Made by a program: the position numbers and the translations under genes. A DNA stretch of 64,000 nucleotides, taken from CAZMVU01 sp964569295 (GTDB lineage: Bacteria; Hydrogenedentota; Hydrogenedentia; Hydrogenedentales; JAGMZX01). Under the pieces are notes generated by a model. It did not search any database. It was not told the DNA's origin and saw nothing but the letters and a program-made list of their open reading frames with translations. The stretch lies in NCBI GenBank assembly GCA_964569295.1, contig CAZMVU010000001.1:62001-126000 (forward strand). The letters are read 5' to 3'. Positions 1 through 8,685 of this stretch are shown in pieces; positions within the stretch are counted from its first letter, which is position 1; every line of letters starts with the position of its first letter.

Positions 1-50
1 CGGCCAATTCAAGAAGCGAGCCAGACGGGCGCCATCCGCCCAGAAAACCG

Positions 51-79
51 TTGACTATGGCAATGGTGCACCCTATTAT
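51..79 (+). promoter_or_regulatory. Sigma-70-type promoter for the first gene
   Basis: TTGACT at 51-56 and TATTAT at 74-79 with a 17-base spacer, a near-consensus housekeeping promoter. The predicted start of transcription falls about 25 bases before the ATG of the protease gene. No experimental support. Confidence 0.6.
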
Positions 80-112
80 ACGTGGTGGAAAAAGCCGGAT
101 ATCCCCTTGCCC

Positions 113-1390
113 ATGAAACAGTTAGCTTGCATAGCGTTGTTGCTCGGCCCACTCCTGGCGTTGCCGGGGACAGCCGCACCGGATCTCGCGGAGGTAATCG
201 CGCGCAATGAGCCGTGCGTCGTGGTCATTCACGGCTCACGCACATCGAACGGCGCCGAGGTGCAAAGCAGCGGCTGCGTCATCAATGCGCAAGGCCATGT
301 GCTTACCACTGCCCACCAGATTAACGGGGTCGAGCAATTCGAGGGGACCTTCTCGGATGGCCGCACCACTCCCCTGGATTTGATCGCCGTTGATGAGGGA
401 CGCGAGATTGCCCTGCTCCAAGCCCACGGCGAGTTCGACGTGTTTCCCACCGTGGGAGACCCGAATACACTGCGTAACGGCGATACACTGATCTCCATTG
501 CGGCGCCGCGCAGCCTTGATTTCACCGCGGTCACCGGGCGGGTCGCCAACACCCGCAGCACGCTGCGGGACTATCCCGTGCTGCTCGCCGACATACGCGC
601 CGCACCCGGTTCGAGCGGCGGTCCGGTCTTTGACGAAAACGGGGTGCTCGTCGGCCTGATCATCGGCAAGCTGCGCAACGAAGAATGGCTTATCGCCGTA
701 AACCGCATCGACAACGCCCTGGAGCTCATGGATACCTTCGGCGTCCCCTTGCCCGGCGCGCCGCCCCCGCAGGCCAATGAGACCCTCCTGCCCGCGGCCG
801 GCATCTCCCCCCGCGAGTTGCGCGCCATCGAGGCCTACAACCGCGGGGTCGCCGCCCGGTCCCACGAGGAGAAAACCCGCGCCTACCAGGATGCGATCAC
901 CCTGATGCCCGATTTTTATCGCGCCTGGTTCAACCTTGGGGTCGCGTTCGCCCGGGACAGTGCATGGGAGCAGGCCGAAAAGGCCTACCGCCGCGCCCGC
1001 CAATTGCGCCCCGAGGCCGTCGAGCCCGCCCAGAACCTGGGACGGCTGTATTTGGCCCAGAACCGCCTCGACAAGGCCGCCAGCGCCTTCGAACACGCCC
1101 TCGAGATCGAACCCGAAAGCGCCCAATCTTTCAATGATCTTGGTGAAGCCTACCGCCGGCAAGGCAAGACCAACGCCGCACTCGAAGCGTTTCGCAACGC
1201 TATCGAGCACGACTCCACCTATGCCCTCGCCCACTACAACCTGGGCCTCCTGCACGCTGCACTCGGCAACGAGGCACAGGCCGTGCAGGCCTTCCAGGCC
1301 TACCTGACACACCGCGGCGACGCCCCGGATGCGCGGGAGGTTCGTCAGTGGATTCGCAGGCTCGAATCCAGACAGAAGCGCACGCAGTAA
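113..1390 (+). CDS. Exported trypsin-like serine protease with TPR repeats
   Basis: An N-terminal signal peptide (hydrophobic residues about 4-20, then a small-residue cleavage region) is followed by an S1C/HtrA-like protease domain to about residue 215 and then at least four TPR motifs (about 235-415). The His is seen in TTAH (His68) and the nucleophile in GSSGGP (Ser168). The position that is Asp in the usual D-[IL]-A-L-L motif is Glu98 (EIALL), which is unusual. There is no PDZ domain; TPRs take its place, suggesting peptide or partner binding in the periplasm. The ATG at 113 is chosen over a TTG at 107 because it starts the signal peptide directly. A Ser/Thr kinase gene follows about 50 bases downstream on the same strand, so the two may be cotranscribed. 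Family is clear; substrate is unknown. Confidence 0.85.
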   Translation: MKQLACIALLLGPLLALPGTAAPDLAEVIARNEPCVVVIHGSRTSNGAEVQSSGCVINAQGHVLTTAHQINGVEQFEGTFSDGRTTPLDLIAVDEGREIALLQAHGEFDVFPTVGDPNTLRNGDTLISIAAPRSLDFTAVTGRVANTRSTLRDYPVLLADIRAAPGSSGGPVFDENGVLVGLIIGKLRNEEWLIAVNRIDNALELMDTFGVPLPGAPPPQANETLLPAAGISPRELRAIEAYNRGVAARSHEEKTRAYQDAITLMPDFYRAWFNLGVAFARDSAWEQAEKAYRRARQLRPEAVEPAQNLGRLYLAQNRLDKAASAFEHALEIEPESAQSFNDLGEAYRRQGKTNAALEAFRNAIEHDSTYALAHYNLGLLHAALGNEAQAVQAFQAYLTHRGDAPDAREVRQWIRRLESRQKRTQ

Positions 1391-1441
1391 CAACACAAAG
1401 CGATACAAAAGAATGATAATCGACAACAGGGGCCGCTCGCT

Positions 1442-3061
1442 GTGAGCCACAATCAAACGCCAAAACGGCTCGGACGCTATGAAATCGTTCGCGAACTTGG
1501 CAAAGGCGCCATGGGGATCGTGTACGAAGGACGCGACCCGAACATCAACCGGCGCGTCGCCATAAAAACCGCGCGCCGTGATGTTATGGACGCTTCCACC
1601 AATGCCGACGAAATGCTGGAGCGGTTCTTGCGCGAGGCGCGCGCTGCCGGCGGTCTCAGCCACCCAAACATCATTACCATCTACGACGCGGACGAGGAAG
1701 ACGGGATTGCCTATATCGCGATGGAATACCTGGAAGGCGGTGATCTGCGCGATCTGATCGAGCAGCGCTACAAGATCGCCCCCCAAGAGACAGTCGAGAT
1801 GGGTGCCAAAATCTGCGAAGCCCTCGCCTGCGCCCATGAACACGGCATTGTGCATCGCGACATCAAGCCGGCCAATATCCTCCTGCCGTCGAATGCACCT
1901 TTGAAAGTGGCGGATTTCGGCATCGCCCATGTTCAGGATTCGACCCTCACACAAGACGGTGCGCTCATCGGCACGCCCTTTTACATGAGCCCGGAGCAGT
2001 TCATGGGCCAGCAGGTCGACGGACGCTCGGACCTTTTCAGTGTCGCCATTATTCTCTATGAACTGCTCAGTGGCGAGAAGCCCTTCACGGGCGAGGCCAT
2101 CAGCACGGTCATGCAGCATGTCATCCGCACGGAACCCGTGCCGCTGGACGAACTCAATTTCCTCGTGCCGCGCCCGCTCAGCCAGGTTATCATGAAAGCG
2201 TTGTCCAAACGGCCGGACGAGCGCTACCAGGATGGGCACGCCTTGGCCGCCGCCCTGCACGAGAGCATGAAGCCGAAACCGGACCCGGCTATTCTCGCCG
2301 TGGCGCCATCCGATGATGTCGAGGAAGCAGCAGGCACGCCGAAATCCACCGCCGCCACGGTTATCACCGGCGACAGTGCCGCCTTAGCCGAGGAAACCGC
2401 CCAGACCCCCGGCCCGGGTGCGGCTGCAACGCCCCACGGCGATGCCCCTACCATAGCTGCGCAGCGTCCGGCGCACGGCACCCAAGCCAACGCGCGGCGC
2501 ATGGGCGAGGCCACCGTCCCCGGCGGTCCCCCCGCCGGCGCTGAAACAACCGCCCGCCCTATCCCCACCGTGCGCAGCAAGCTGATCCCCATCTTCGCTG
2601 GGAGCGCGGCCGTGGCATTTATCGTCGTGGCCGCCGTGATCGCCGGGGCCTTGTTCGGCGAGAAGACGCCCCCGGCAAACGGCGGGACATCGAACGAGCC
2701 GGCCGCCCCGCTGCCGGATAAGTGGATAGACACCATCGCCGTTCAGGTATATACCACAGCCGATGCCACGAGCTTGTTGAACTACAATTACAAGAAGAGC
2801 GAGCTGCCCGAAGACAGCACACGTGTTCCCGGCCACCTGACCATCAAGGATGGGGATGACAACGTGATCGCCGAAAAAGACTTCGACGAAGGCGGGGCCT
2901 TCATCGACCTGCCTGGACATCCGGAAAAAATAACCATGAGTTGGTACGGCAAGCTCGAAGACGGCACGCACACCCCATCGGCCACCAGCACCTGGTATCC
3001 CGGCGAGCCCGCTGAAAAGATAGGCATGGAAGATACCGCCCTCCTCACCTTGCGGCCCTAG
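1442..3061 (+). CDS. Membrane Ser/Thr protein kinase (PknB-like)
   Basis: Residues about 13-275 form a complete Hanks-type kinase domain: glycine-rich loop GKGAMG (20-25), ATP-binding Lys42, catalytic HRDIKPAN with Asp140, DFG at 158-160, and SPE (183-185) in place of APE. A Pro/Ala-rich linker follows, then one transmembrane segment (about 380-407) and an extracytoplasmic tail of about 130 residues that I do not recognise (no PASTA repeats seen). The start is GTG, with AGGGG about 10 bases upstream. The layout of cytoplasmic kinase, one membrane pass and external sensor matches bacterial receptor kinases. It probably senses an envelope signal; the neighbouring exported protease and TPR protein are plausible partners, but that is inference. 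Confidence 0.93.
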   Translation: MSHNQTPKRLGRYEIVRELGKGAMGIVYEGRDPNINRRVAIKTARRDVMDASTNADEMLERFLREARAAGGLSHPNIITIYDADEEDGIAYIAMEYLEGGDLRDLIEQRYKIAPQETVEMGAKICEALACAHEHGIVHRDIKPANILLPSNAPLKVADFGIAHVQDSTLTQDGALIGTPFYMSPEQFMGQQVDGRSDLFSVAIILYELLSGEKPFTGEAISTVMQHVIRTEPVPLDELNFLVPRPLSQVIMKALSKRPDERYQDGHALAAALHESMKPKPDPAILAVAPSDDVEEAAGTPKSTAATVITGDSAALAEETAQTPGPGAAATPHGDAPTIAAQRPAHGTQANARRMGEATVPGGPPAGAETTARPIPTVRSKLIPIFAGSAAVAFIVVAAVIAGALFGEKTPPANGGTSNEPAAPLPDKWIDTIAVQVYTTADATSLLNYNYKKSELPEDSTRVPGHLTIKDGDDNVIAEKDFDEGGAFIDLPGHPEKITMSWYGKLEDGTHTPSATSTWYPGEPAEKIGMEDTALLTLRP

Positions 3062-3346
3062 CGGCAGTGGCAGCCAAGTTACACGTGTACATTTATCGGC
3101 CCTCTCACGGCCGTCAAGGTTGTTGAGCGTGTCGCTGCAGCGGCGTCTCGTGACCAACTTTTTCATGGAGGCGGCACGCCGAATCTCTCCTCAACGTACT
3201 GCGCGCCGACTTCTCCGTGCGCCGGCAGACATGGGCAGTATTTCGCACATAGCGTGGCATTACGTGGTAAGATATAGGAGAAGTGAGTAAAACGGTTTGC
3301 GCAATGGTGCGCACGAGAAACGATGGCGTGGGGAGATTACGTAACC

Positions 3347-5218
3347 ATGCGTGCTCTGAACTGGATTGTAATAACGATGCTGCTCGTGGCTGCGGCGCCA
3401 CTGGGCACAGCGCAGTTTTCGAAAGGCGAACCGGCACCGTGTATCGAGGCGGCGGACATCAATGAGGACGCTGTGGATTCGTGCGAGAACATGGCGCGCA
3501 AGCAGCCCTACCTCGCCATGTACTTCTTCTTTGAGCCGCAGTCGGGGCAGGACATTGCCCTAAAGCTGCGTCTGCTCGATCTGCGGTACGGCAAGGACAA
3601 GATGGACATTATCGCGCTGGGCTTCGAGGAGGACGCCGAGCAACTAAAGGCGTTCGCGCGTCAGCTCGACTTGCGCTACCACATCATCTCGCGCGATGCG
3701 GTCGAGGCGGCGTGGGTACAGGAGATTACGACGCTCCCCCTCGTGCTCTTTGTTCGTCCCGATGAAAAACCGGTTATCGAGGAGGTGTTGCGCGGCGGTG
3801 GTGAAACGAGCGCCATGCTCCTCAAGGAAGTCGCGGAGAACCTGTACCAGAAGCGCAAGACGGAAGCGCTCGAAGTGGCGGATGTGGCGCTCTCGGAGGG
3901 CGAGCCGGAAAAGGCTGTCCGCGAGTTGAAGGGCTATATCCTTGTGGCGGAAGGGAAGCTCGAGGACGCAGTGGGCGAATTCACCACGCTCGATGATCCA
4001 GCCGGGCTTGCCAAGGTGGCCATCGAACGCGGGGAATACGAGGAGGCCGTCTCCCTGGCGGACGCGGCGCCGGAAAACCCCCATGCGAAGACCCTCAAGG
4101 GCCAGGCCCTCATGAATCAGGGCAAGGTTGATGAGGCGGCCACGGTGGTTGAAGAGGCCGCCGCATACGCCGACAACGCCGACTGGAAACAGTCGGAGGC
4201 CGCCAATGCCAACGGGCGCATCGCCCAGGAAAAGGGCGACGACACCAAGGCAATGGCCGAGTATGAACGGGCCGTCGAGCTCGACCCGTACAATGTGGTA
4301 GCGCTAAGCAACGAGAGCGTTGTGTTGGCCAACCAAGGCAAGACGGAAGAGGCGAAGGCCAAGCTCGAGCAGGCCGCTTCCCGCCGTGATGATGAATTGG
4401 TGCGCATGCTCTTGGCCGAGCTTCGGGCCCGCGATGACTCCGCGCGGCTGGCGCGCATCCAGGAGCAGATTCGCGATCTTGCCGCATGGGCCGAGAAAGC
4501 CAAGGACGAGCCGCGGGACGACTGGACCACACGCCCCATGGTGGTTTCCTTTCTCGCGGGTAATCGCGGTCCCGCGGTCTTCTTTCCCCGCGCCGGCACC
4601 GACTCCGCTGTGCGCCATGCCATCGCCGCGGCTGTCCGCGAACGATCGAACGTCACCGTGGTCGACCGCGAGAACCTCGACCTGATTCTCCAGGAACAGC
4701 AACTGAGTGCCCTCGCCGATCCGGAAACAGCCATCCAGCCCGGCAAATTCAAGGTGGCGCGGTACCTCTCGTTCGTGGATTTTGACAGCCTCACCAGCGA
4801 TCCGTTCGTGTTTGTGCGCGTTACCGACACCGAGACTGGCGAGGTCGTGCTGCACCACGAAGAGGGCCTTCCCCCGGGCAAGGTCGAGAAGCCGGTGCGT
4901 GGGATTGTCGAGAAACTGCTGGATTTCTGTGAGCAACAGGAGATTCGCGGGCTTGTGGCTGCGGTGCTCGAGGAGGACCAGGTACTCCTGAACCTTACCA
5001 AGGCGCACGGCGTGAGCGAGGGCATGGAGTTTGCGGTCGTCGAAGAAGGGGAACCCATCACCGCGGGCGGCCGTGTTATCGCCTATCGCCAACGGCCGAT
5101 CGCCAAGGTCGCCGTGACCGGCTTCGATGAAGAAACCGGACTTGCGGTGGCGGGTATAGAAGAGAGCCGGGGTGATGTCGTGGTACAAAAGGAAATGAAG
5201 CTTCGGTCGGGAGGATAA
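3347..5218 (+). CDS. Exported thioredoxin-like / TPR / CsgG-like protein
   Basis: A signal peptide (MRAL..., cleaved near residue 22) is followed by a thioredoxin-like fold (about 25-150) with the characteristic TLP cis-proline near residue 130 but no CXXC, so it is probably not redox active. TPR-like helical repeats cover about 160-370. The C-terminal part (about 390-600) resembles the CsgG/curli-assembly fold, with the recognisable run VVDRENLDLILQEQ followed by a segment like the family's activator region. I place the start at the ATG at 3347, where the signal peptide begins and GGAG lies 11 bases upstream, rather than at the in-frame ATG at 3323. It lies downstream of the kinase and is followed 44 bases later by a small membrane protein gene. 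It may be a periplasmic scaffold or part of an outer-membrane complex; function not established. Confidence 0.75.
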   Translation: MRALNWIVITMLLVAAAPLGTAQFSKGEPAPCIEAADINEDAVDSCENMARKQPYLAMYFFFEPQSGQDIALKLRLLDLRYGKDKMDIIALGFEEDAEQLKAFARQLDLRYHIISRDAVEAAWVQEITTLPLVLFVRPDEKPVIEEVLRGGGETSAMLLKEVAENLYQKRKTEALEVADVALSEGEPEKAVRELKGYILVAEGKLEDAVGEFTTLDDPAGLAKVAIERGEYEEAVSLADAAPENPHAKTLKGQALMNQGKVDEAATVVEEAAAYADNADWKQSEAANANGRIAQEKGDDTKAMAEYERAVELDPYNVVALSNESVVLANQGKTEEAKAKLEQAASRRDDELVRMLLAELRARDDSARLARIQEQIRDLAAWAEKAKDEPRDDWTTRPMVVSFLAGNRGPAVFFPRAGTDSAVRHAIAAAVRERSNVTVVDRENLDLILQEQQLSALADPETAIQPGKFKVARYLSFVDFDSLTSDPFVFVRVTDTETGEVVLHHEEGLPPGKVEKPVRGIVEKLLDFCEQQEIRGLVAAVLEEDQVLLNLTKAHGVSEGMEFAVVEEGEPITAGGRVIAYRQRPIAKVAVTGFDEETGLAVAGIEESRGDVVVQKEMKLRSGG

Positions 5219-5262
5219 GCCGTGAACGCAGCGGATTTCCGCACGCGACCGGGAGGTCTTTC

Positions 5263-5940
5263 ATGCAGCATAACACCCGCTACATCGTGTGGGCGGCAAT
5301 CGCCCTACTGGCCACGACCGGCGCCTGGGCCCACAAGCCCCTCGTCATAAATGGCGGGCCCACCGATATAGACACGGCCATTGTGGTCGATGACGTGGAT
5401 GTGTCGCAGGTGGCCTACCACCGCATCGCCGAATCGCAGCCTGAACTCTGGCTCACATTCGAGGCGGCGGCGGGCGACCTGCTCAAGCTACAGATGGGCG
5501 TGCCCGAGATAACGCGCCTCGCGGAGTACCGCCCCGCCATGGCGCTGGTGGGGCCCGGGCTGCCCGCGGCCGATGTGCCTTTCGACATTCCCGAGGACTA
5601 TGGCGCGCTGGTTTTCCCGGCCACCGCTGAGGCCCCCGTACTCTTCGACGAGGAATTCACCGGGACCACCTCGTGGCAGTGGCCCATGCAGGAAGTGACT
5701 GCCGAAACTGCCGGCCGCTACTACCTCGTCGCCTACCACCCCAACGCTGCGCCGGGAAAACTGTGGGTCGCTGTGGGCGAGGCGGAGCAGTTCGGGATTA
5801 TGGACATCGTCACCCTGCCCCGGACGGTGGTGAAAGTCCGCCAGTTCCATGAAATCTTCCCGTGGGGCGGTATTCTGGGCTGGGGATTCCTCGCGCTTCT
5901 CGTGGTGCTGCTGGGGTTGGTGCTCGTGCCCTTCTTGTGA
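5263..5940 (+). CDS. Membrane-anchored exported protein of unknown function
   Basis: 225 residues: a signal peptide (about 1-23, ending in GAWAH), a beta-rich extracytoplasmic region, and one C-terminal transmembrane helix (about 197-222) that ends at the C-terminus. GGGAGG lies 6 bases before the ATG. I do not recognise a family. The topology (external domain tethered by a C-terminal anchor) and the 44-base spacing from the CsgG-like gene suggest one transcription unit with the upstream genes. Confidence 0.7.
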   Translation: MQHNTRYIVWAAIALLATTGAWAHKPLVINGGPTDIDTAIVVDDVDVSQVAYHRIAESQPELWLTFEAAAGDLLKLQMGVPEITRLAEYRPAMALVGPGLPAADVPFDIPEDYGALVFPATAEAPVLFDEEFTGTTSWQWPMQEVTAETAGRYYLVAYHPNAAPGKLWVAVGEAEQFGIMDIVTLPRTVVKVRQFHEIFPWGGILGWGFLALLVVLLGLVLVPFL

Positions 5941-6013
5941 ATGCACCGGCACCACACCCACCCAACGAGGCAGACGCGCTACGAATGCGAACCAATGTGA
6001 ACGCATATGGCCC

Positions 6014-7171
6014 TTATTCCGTGCCCGCTCCCTCAGCCGGTGCATCCGGGTGCGGCGCCCCTTGCGCAATCCAGGCACGCAGCAGATCGACGGTTTCCTC
6101 GTCGAGCGGATCTTTTCTGTAGGGCATTTGCGGCTGCCGATCACCTTGGACGTACTGAATAATCGCACTGCCGCCGGGATTGCCCGGCACTACAGGCGCT
6201 CCCGCCTTATCCCCGCCCGTGCGGAGTTGGGCGTAGTCCGTCAGGTCTAGCGAAGACTTGGGATCAGGCGACTCATGGCACCCATAGCAATTCTCGGCGA
6301 GCACTGGCTGGATGTCCTCTTCGAAGGAAACCTGGTTCGCTGCTTCCGCGTCCTCAGCCGCGTCGGCAGGCGTTTGCTCCGTGTTGGCAGGCCCTTCAGG
6401 CTCCGCTTCCGCTTCATCCGTGTCCGGCTCGGCGGGCGTTGTTTCTTCCTCATCCGTGCTTTCAATCGGGGCCGCCTCTTCCACATCGGGCATATCGTCT
6501 TCTTCAGCCGTACTTTCGGCGGGGGCAGCCGGTTCCGGTTCCGCAGCTTCCTCCGTCTCAGCGGGAGGGGCTTGCGGGAGCGCGCCGACCGTGTCTTGTC
6601 CTTCCGGCAACTCGCTATCGGCGTCTTCGGCGGGTGTGGTCCCGGCGTCTTGCGCTTGCATGACGGGCGCCGTGCCGACGCCGTGGAGGTAGACAAGGAC
6701 GCCGCCACGGTGGGCCGTGAGCCCGGCGATACCCGCCGTAGCCGCACTTGATAGCAGGGCGAGGAGTACCATTACGAAACGCACCTTGCTCATGCCGCTT
6801 ACGGGCTGGCCTTTTTCGCGCTGCGCAGGAATCGGCAATACCCGGCCCACAAGCAGCAACAGGGCCGTTACGAGCGCAGCGATCCACACCGCCTCCCCCA
6901 GATCTTGGTGCGCCTCGATATCATCCCAAACTTCTGCCGCCATCGTGCTTGGCACCGCATTCATGGCGTCTTCACCGCTTTTCATGGCGAAATATGCGCA
7001 ACCCGCGGCAAGCGCATAGACCACCACCGCCCACACCGCGAAATTACGGCGCCGCGGCAGAATGAGTGCCAGCAGCACCAACGGCACGCCCAGCAAACAC
7101 AGCACAATGGGCGCATGTACTACCATGGCATGGCGGGTAGCGGGGTTCGCGAGGAATTCGACGATACTCAT
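6014..7171 (-). CDS. DUF2231-like membrane protein fused to a c-type cytochrome domain
   Basis: The N-terminal part (about 1-170) has four hydrophobic helices and begins with the HAPIVL type of motif seen in DUF2231 membrane proteins. A long Glu/Ala/Pro-rich acidic linker (about 185-280) follows, then a planctomycete-type cytochrome c domain with the haem motif CYGCH (295-299) and a likely Met ligand in QPQMPY (about 349). The start is the ATG at 7171, with GGAGAAACGG just upstream; the longer frame reaching 7297 is rejected because the added residues are not protein-like. It would be a membrane-tethered periplasmic haem protein for electron transfer. Such domains in related bacteria sit in large multi-domain cytochromes; here the unit is compact. 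Confidence 0.82.
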   Translation of the reverse strand: MSIVEFLANPATRHAMVVHAPIVLCLLGVPLVLLALILPRRRNFAVWAVVVYALAAGCAYFAMKSGEDAMNAVPSTMAAEVWDDIEAHQDLGEAVWIAALVTALLLLVGRVLPIPAQREKGQPVSGMSKVRFVMVLLALLSSAATAGIAGLTAHRGGVLVYLHGVGTAPVMQAQDAGTTPAEDADSELPEGQDTVGALPQAPPAETEEAAEPEPAAPAESTAEEDDMPDVEEAAPIESTDEEETTPAEPDTDEAEAEPEGPANTEQTPADAAEDAEAANQVSFEEDIQPVLAENCYGCHESPDPKSSLDLTDYAQLRTGGDKAGAPVVPGNPGGSAIIQYVQGDRQPQMPYRKDPLDEETVDLLRAWIAQGAPHPDAPAEGAGTE

Positions 7172-7230
7172 GAGCCGTTTCTCCTTCACGCGCGGCGATT
7201 CTGTCCGTTGTCTGTCTGCGCGTCCCTCTC

Positions 7231-7259
7231 GTATAACACCCGCAGAGGGCAAAAGGCAA
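7231..7259 (-). promoter_or_regulatory. Promoter for the DUF2231-cytochrome gene
   Basis: Read on the minus strand: TTGCCT (7259-7254), a 17-base spacer, and TTATAC (7236-7231). It lies about 60 bases upstream of the ATG at 7171. Sequence match only. Confidence 0.45.
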
Positions 7260-7381
7260 AGGCAAGCATGCCAATATGATGGCGTGCGATGTACCATTCG
7301 CGCCGCGGGCAGCCCGCACCCCCATTGTTTCTCGAGTACATCCCGCCTATACTACCGGCGTTATTCGTTACGGGGATGTTC

Positions 7382-8341
7382 ATGCGCGTACAACCACTCA
7401 CCACAATACCGGCGAATTTCGGGCTTTTCGAGGCAGAGATAGCTGCGGGCCTGGTACGTCTGTATGGTGAGGAGGCCGGCCGCCAATATAGCGCGAACGC
7501 CCGATCCCGTTTTCAGGCGACCATCGCGCACCCGTCCGTGCGTGCCTGGGCCGCCCGGGAAGGAACCGAGGTGGCGGGCTACCTGTTTACCGTGGAACGC
7601 GACAACGCCGCGCAAGTTCCATTCATACACGTGCTCAAGCCGTATGTGGGACGGCATGTCGAGGCCGGCCTGGTGCGTGCCGCGCTCGAACATGCCTGGG
7701 ACAAAGACGTTTCCCACATCCTGTGTGAGGTGGTGGCGTTCTGTCCGTTGGATCTTGGTCCCGCGATGACGCCGCTCGGATTCGATCACATTTCCCGCGA
7801 ACTCATGATCGCGCCGATGGATGCGCTGCTGCAACAGGCCGGTCAGTCCCCGGCCGACACGCGGGAACCCACGCCCTATTCCCCAAGGCATTGGGACGCA
7901 ATAGCCCAATGTCTGCTTGATGCCTATGCCGGAGAACCCGGGAGCCGTTTGCACATCGAGGTGACCGATAGCCGGCGGGCCTTGGGCTTTGTCGAACGCG
8001 TGGCGCTCGGGAGCTTCGGGAATGTATTGTCGCAGTACCAGTTGGCCCTCTGGCAGAAAGACCGCTGCGAAGGCGCCGTGCTCGGCTGTGAAGTAGCGCC
8101 GAATACAGGCTTCGTGTTGCAGGTGGTCACCGCCCCTGAGGCGCGCGGCAAGGGTATCGCCACGCGGCTGTTGCGTGCATTGGCCGCCTCTTTTGCAGAG
8201 CAGGGGCTTACGCAGGTGGCACTGGGTGTTACACGGTCCAACCCCGCCCGCCGCCTGTATGAGCAACTCGGATTCCGTCACGCCCAGCCGGTGGATGCCT
8301 ATATCTGGTGGCGGCCGGGGCACGACCCGCTGAGGCGGTAG
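7382..8341 (+). CDS. GNAT acetyltransferase with two GNAT-like halves
   Basis: 319 residues. The C-terminal half (about 200-310) is a clear GNAT domain with the acetyl-CoA loop EARGKGIATRLL near residue 253, followed by the usual end motif NPARRLYEQLGF. The N-terminal half has the same general pattern (a central strand, then LEHAW-type helix) but a degenerate CoA loop, so this looks like a tandem-GNAT protein with one working site. The ATG at 7382 has GGGG 6 bases upstream; longer in-frame starts exist but lack such a site. Substrate unknown; it is divergently transcribed from the cytochrome gene. Confidence 0.85.
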   Translation: MRVQPLTTIPANFGLFEAEIAAGLVRLYGEEAGRQYSANARSRFQATIAHPSVRAWAAREGTEVAGYLFTVERDNAAQVPFIHVLKPYVGRHVEAGLVRAALEHAWDKDVSHILCEVVAFCPLDLGPAMTPLGFDHISRELMIAPMDALLQQAGQSPADTREPTPYSPRHWDAIAQCLLDAYAGEPGSRLHIEVTDSRRALGFVERVALGSFGNVLSQYQLALWQKDRCEGAVLGCEVAPNTGFVLQVVTAPEARGKGIATRLLRALAASFAEQGLTQVALGVTRSNPARRLYEQLGFRHAQPVDAYIWWRPGHDPLRR

Positions 8342-8685
8342 TTAATGTACGCTTTGCCCACAACCCAAGGATGGCAACGTGTGTTCCGTGGTTGGTGGTA
8401 CGGAGCGACTTGTGATTAGCAAAGACGCCCGGGGTGGAACCCGGGCGCTACCTGTTTCCGGATCGCCGAAGGCGCGGTTCCCCCCGAGGGCACGCGTCCC
8501 CGCGAGCCGAAACACGACCCCAGCCCCCAGGCGCCGGTTGGGGTCAACCGCCATCTACGCGCCGCGAATAGGGGGGTGAAACTTCTTGGTTTTTGGTGCA
8601 CAAGCTGTCGTGTATGGCACTACCCGGCAGTTCCCCCCCTTGAACCGGAAGCGTCCGGATAACCGCGCCCCCATAGCAAGCGGGG
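8342..8685. other. Intergenic stretch with a GGGTGGAACCCGGGCGC-type repeat
   Basis: No convincing gene. The part at about 8429-8452 holds a palindrome-like unit (CCCGGGGTGGAACCCGGG) of a kind often scattered between genes in planctomycete-like genomes. The short frames here in several phases are rich in Arg, Pro and Gly and look like translated repeat DNA rather than protein. Confidence 0.45.

Noticed and set aside
236..2260. 674-residue open frame on the minus strand opposite the protease and kinase genes
   Set aside because: Composition is a shadow of two well-supported genes in high-GC DNA; it has no domains and no start site.
6247..6751. Several frames opposite the acidic linker of the cytochrome protein
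   Set aside because: They come from the low-complexity linker; the minus-strand gene is well supported.
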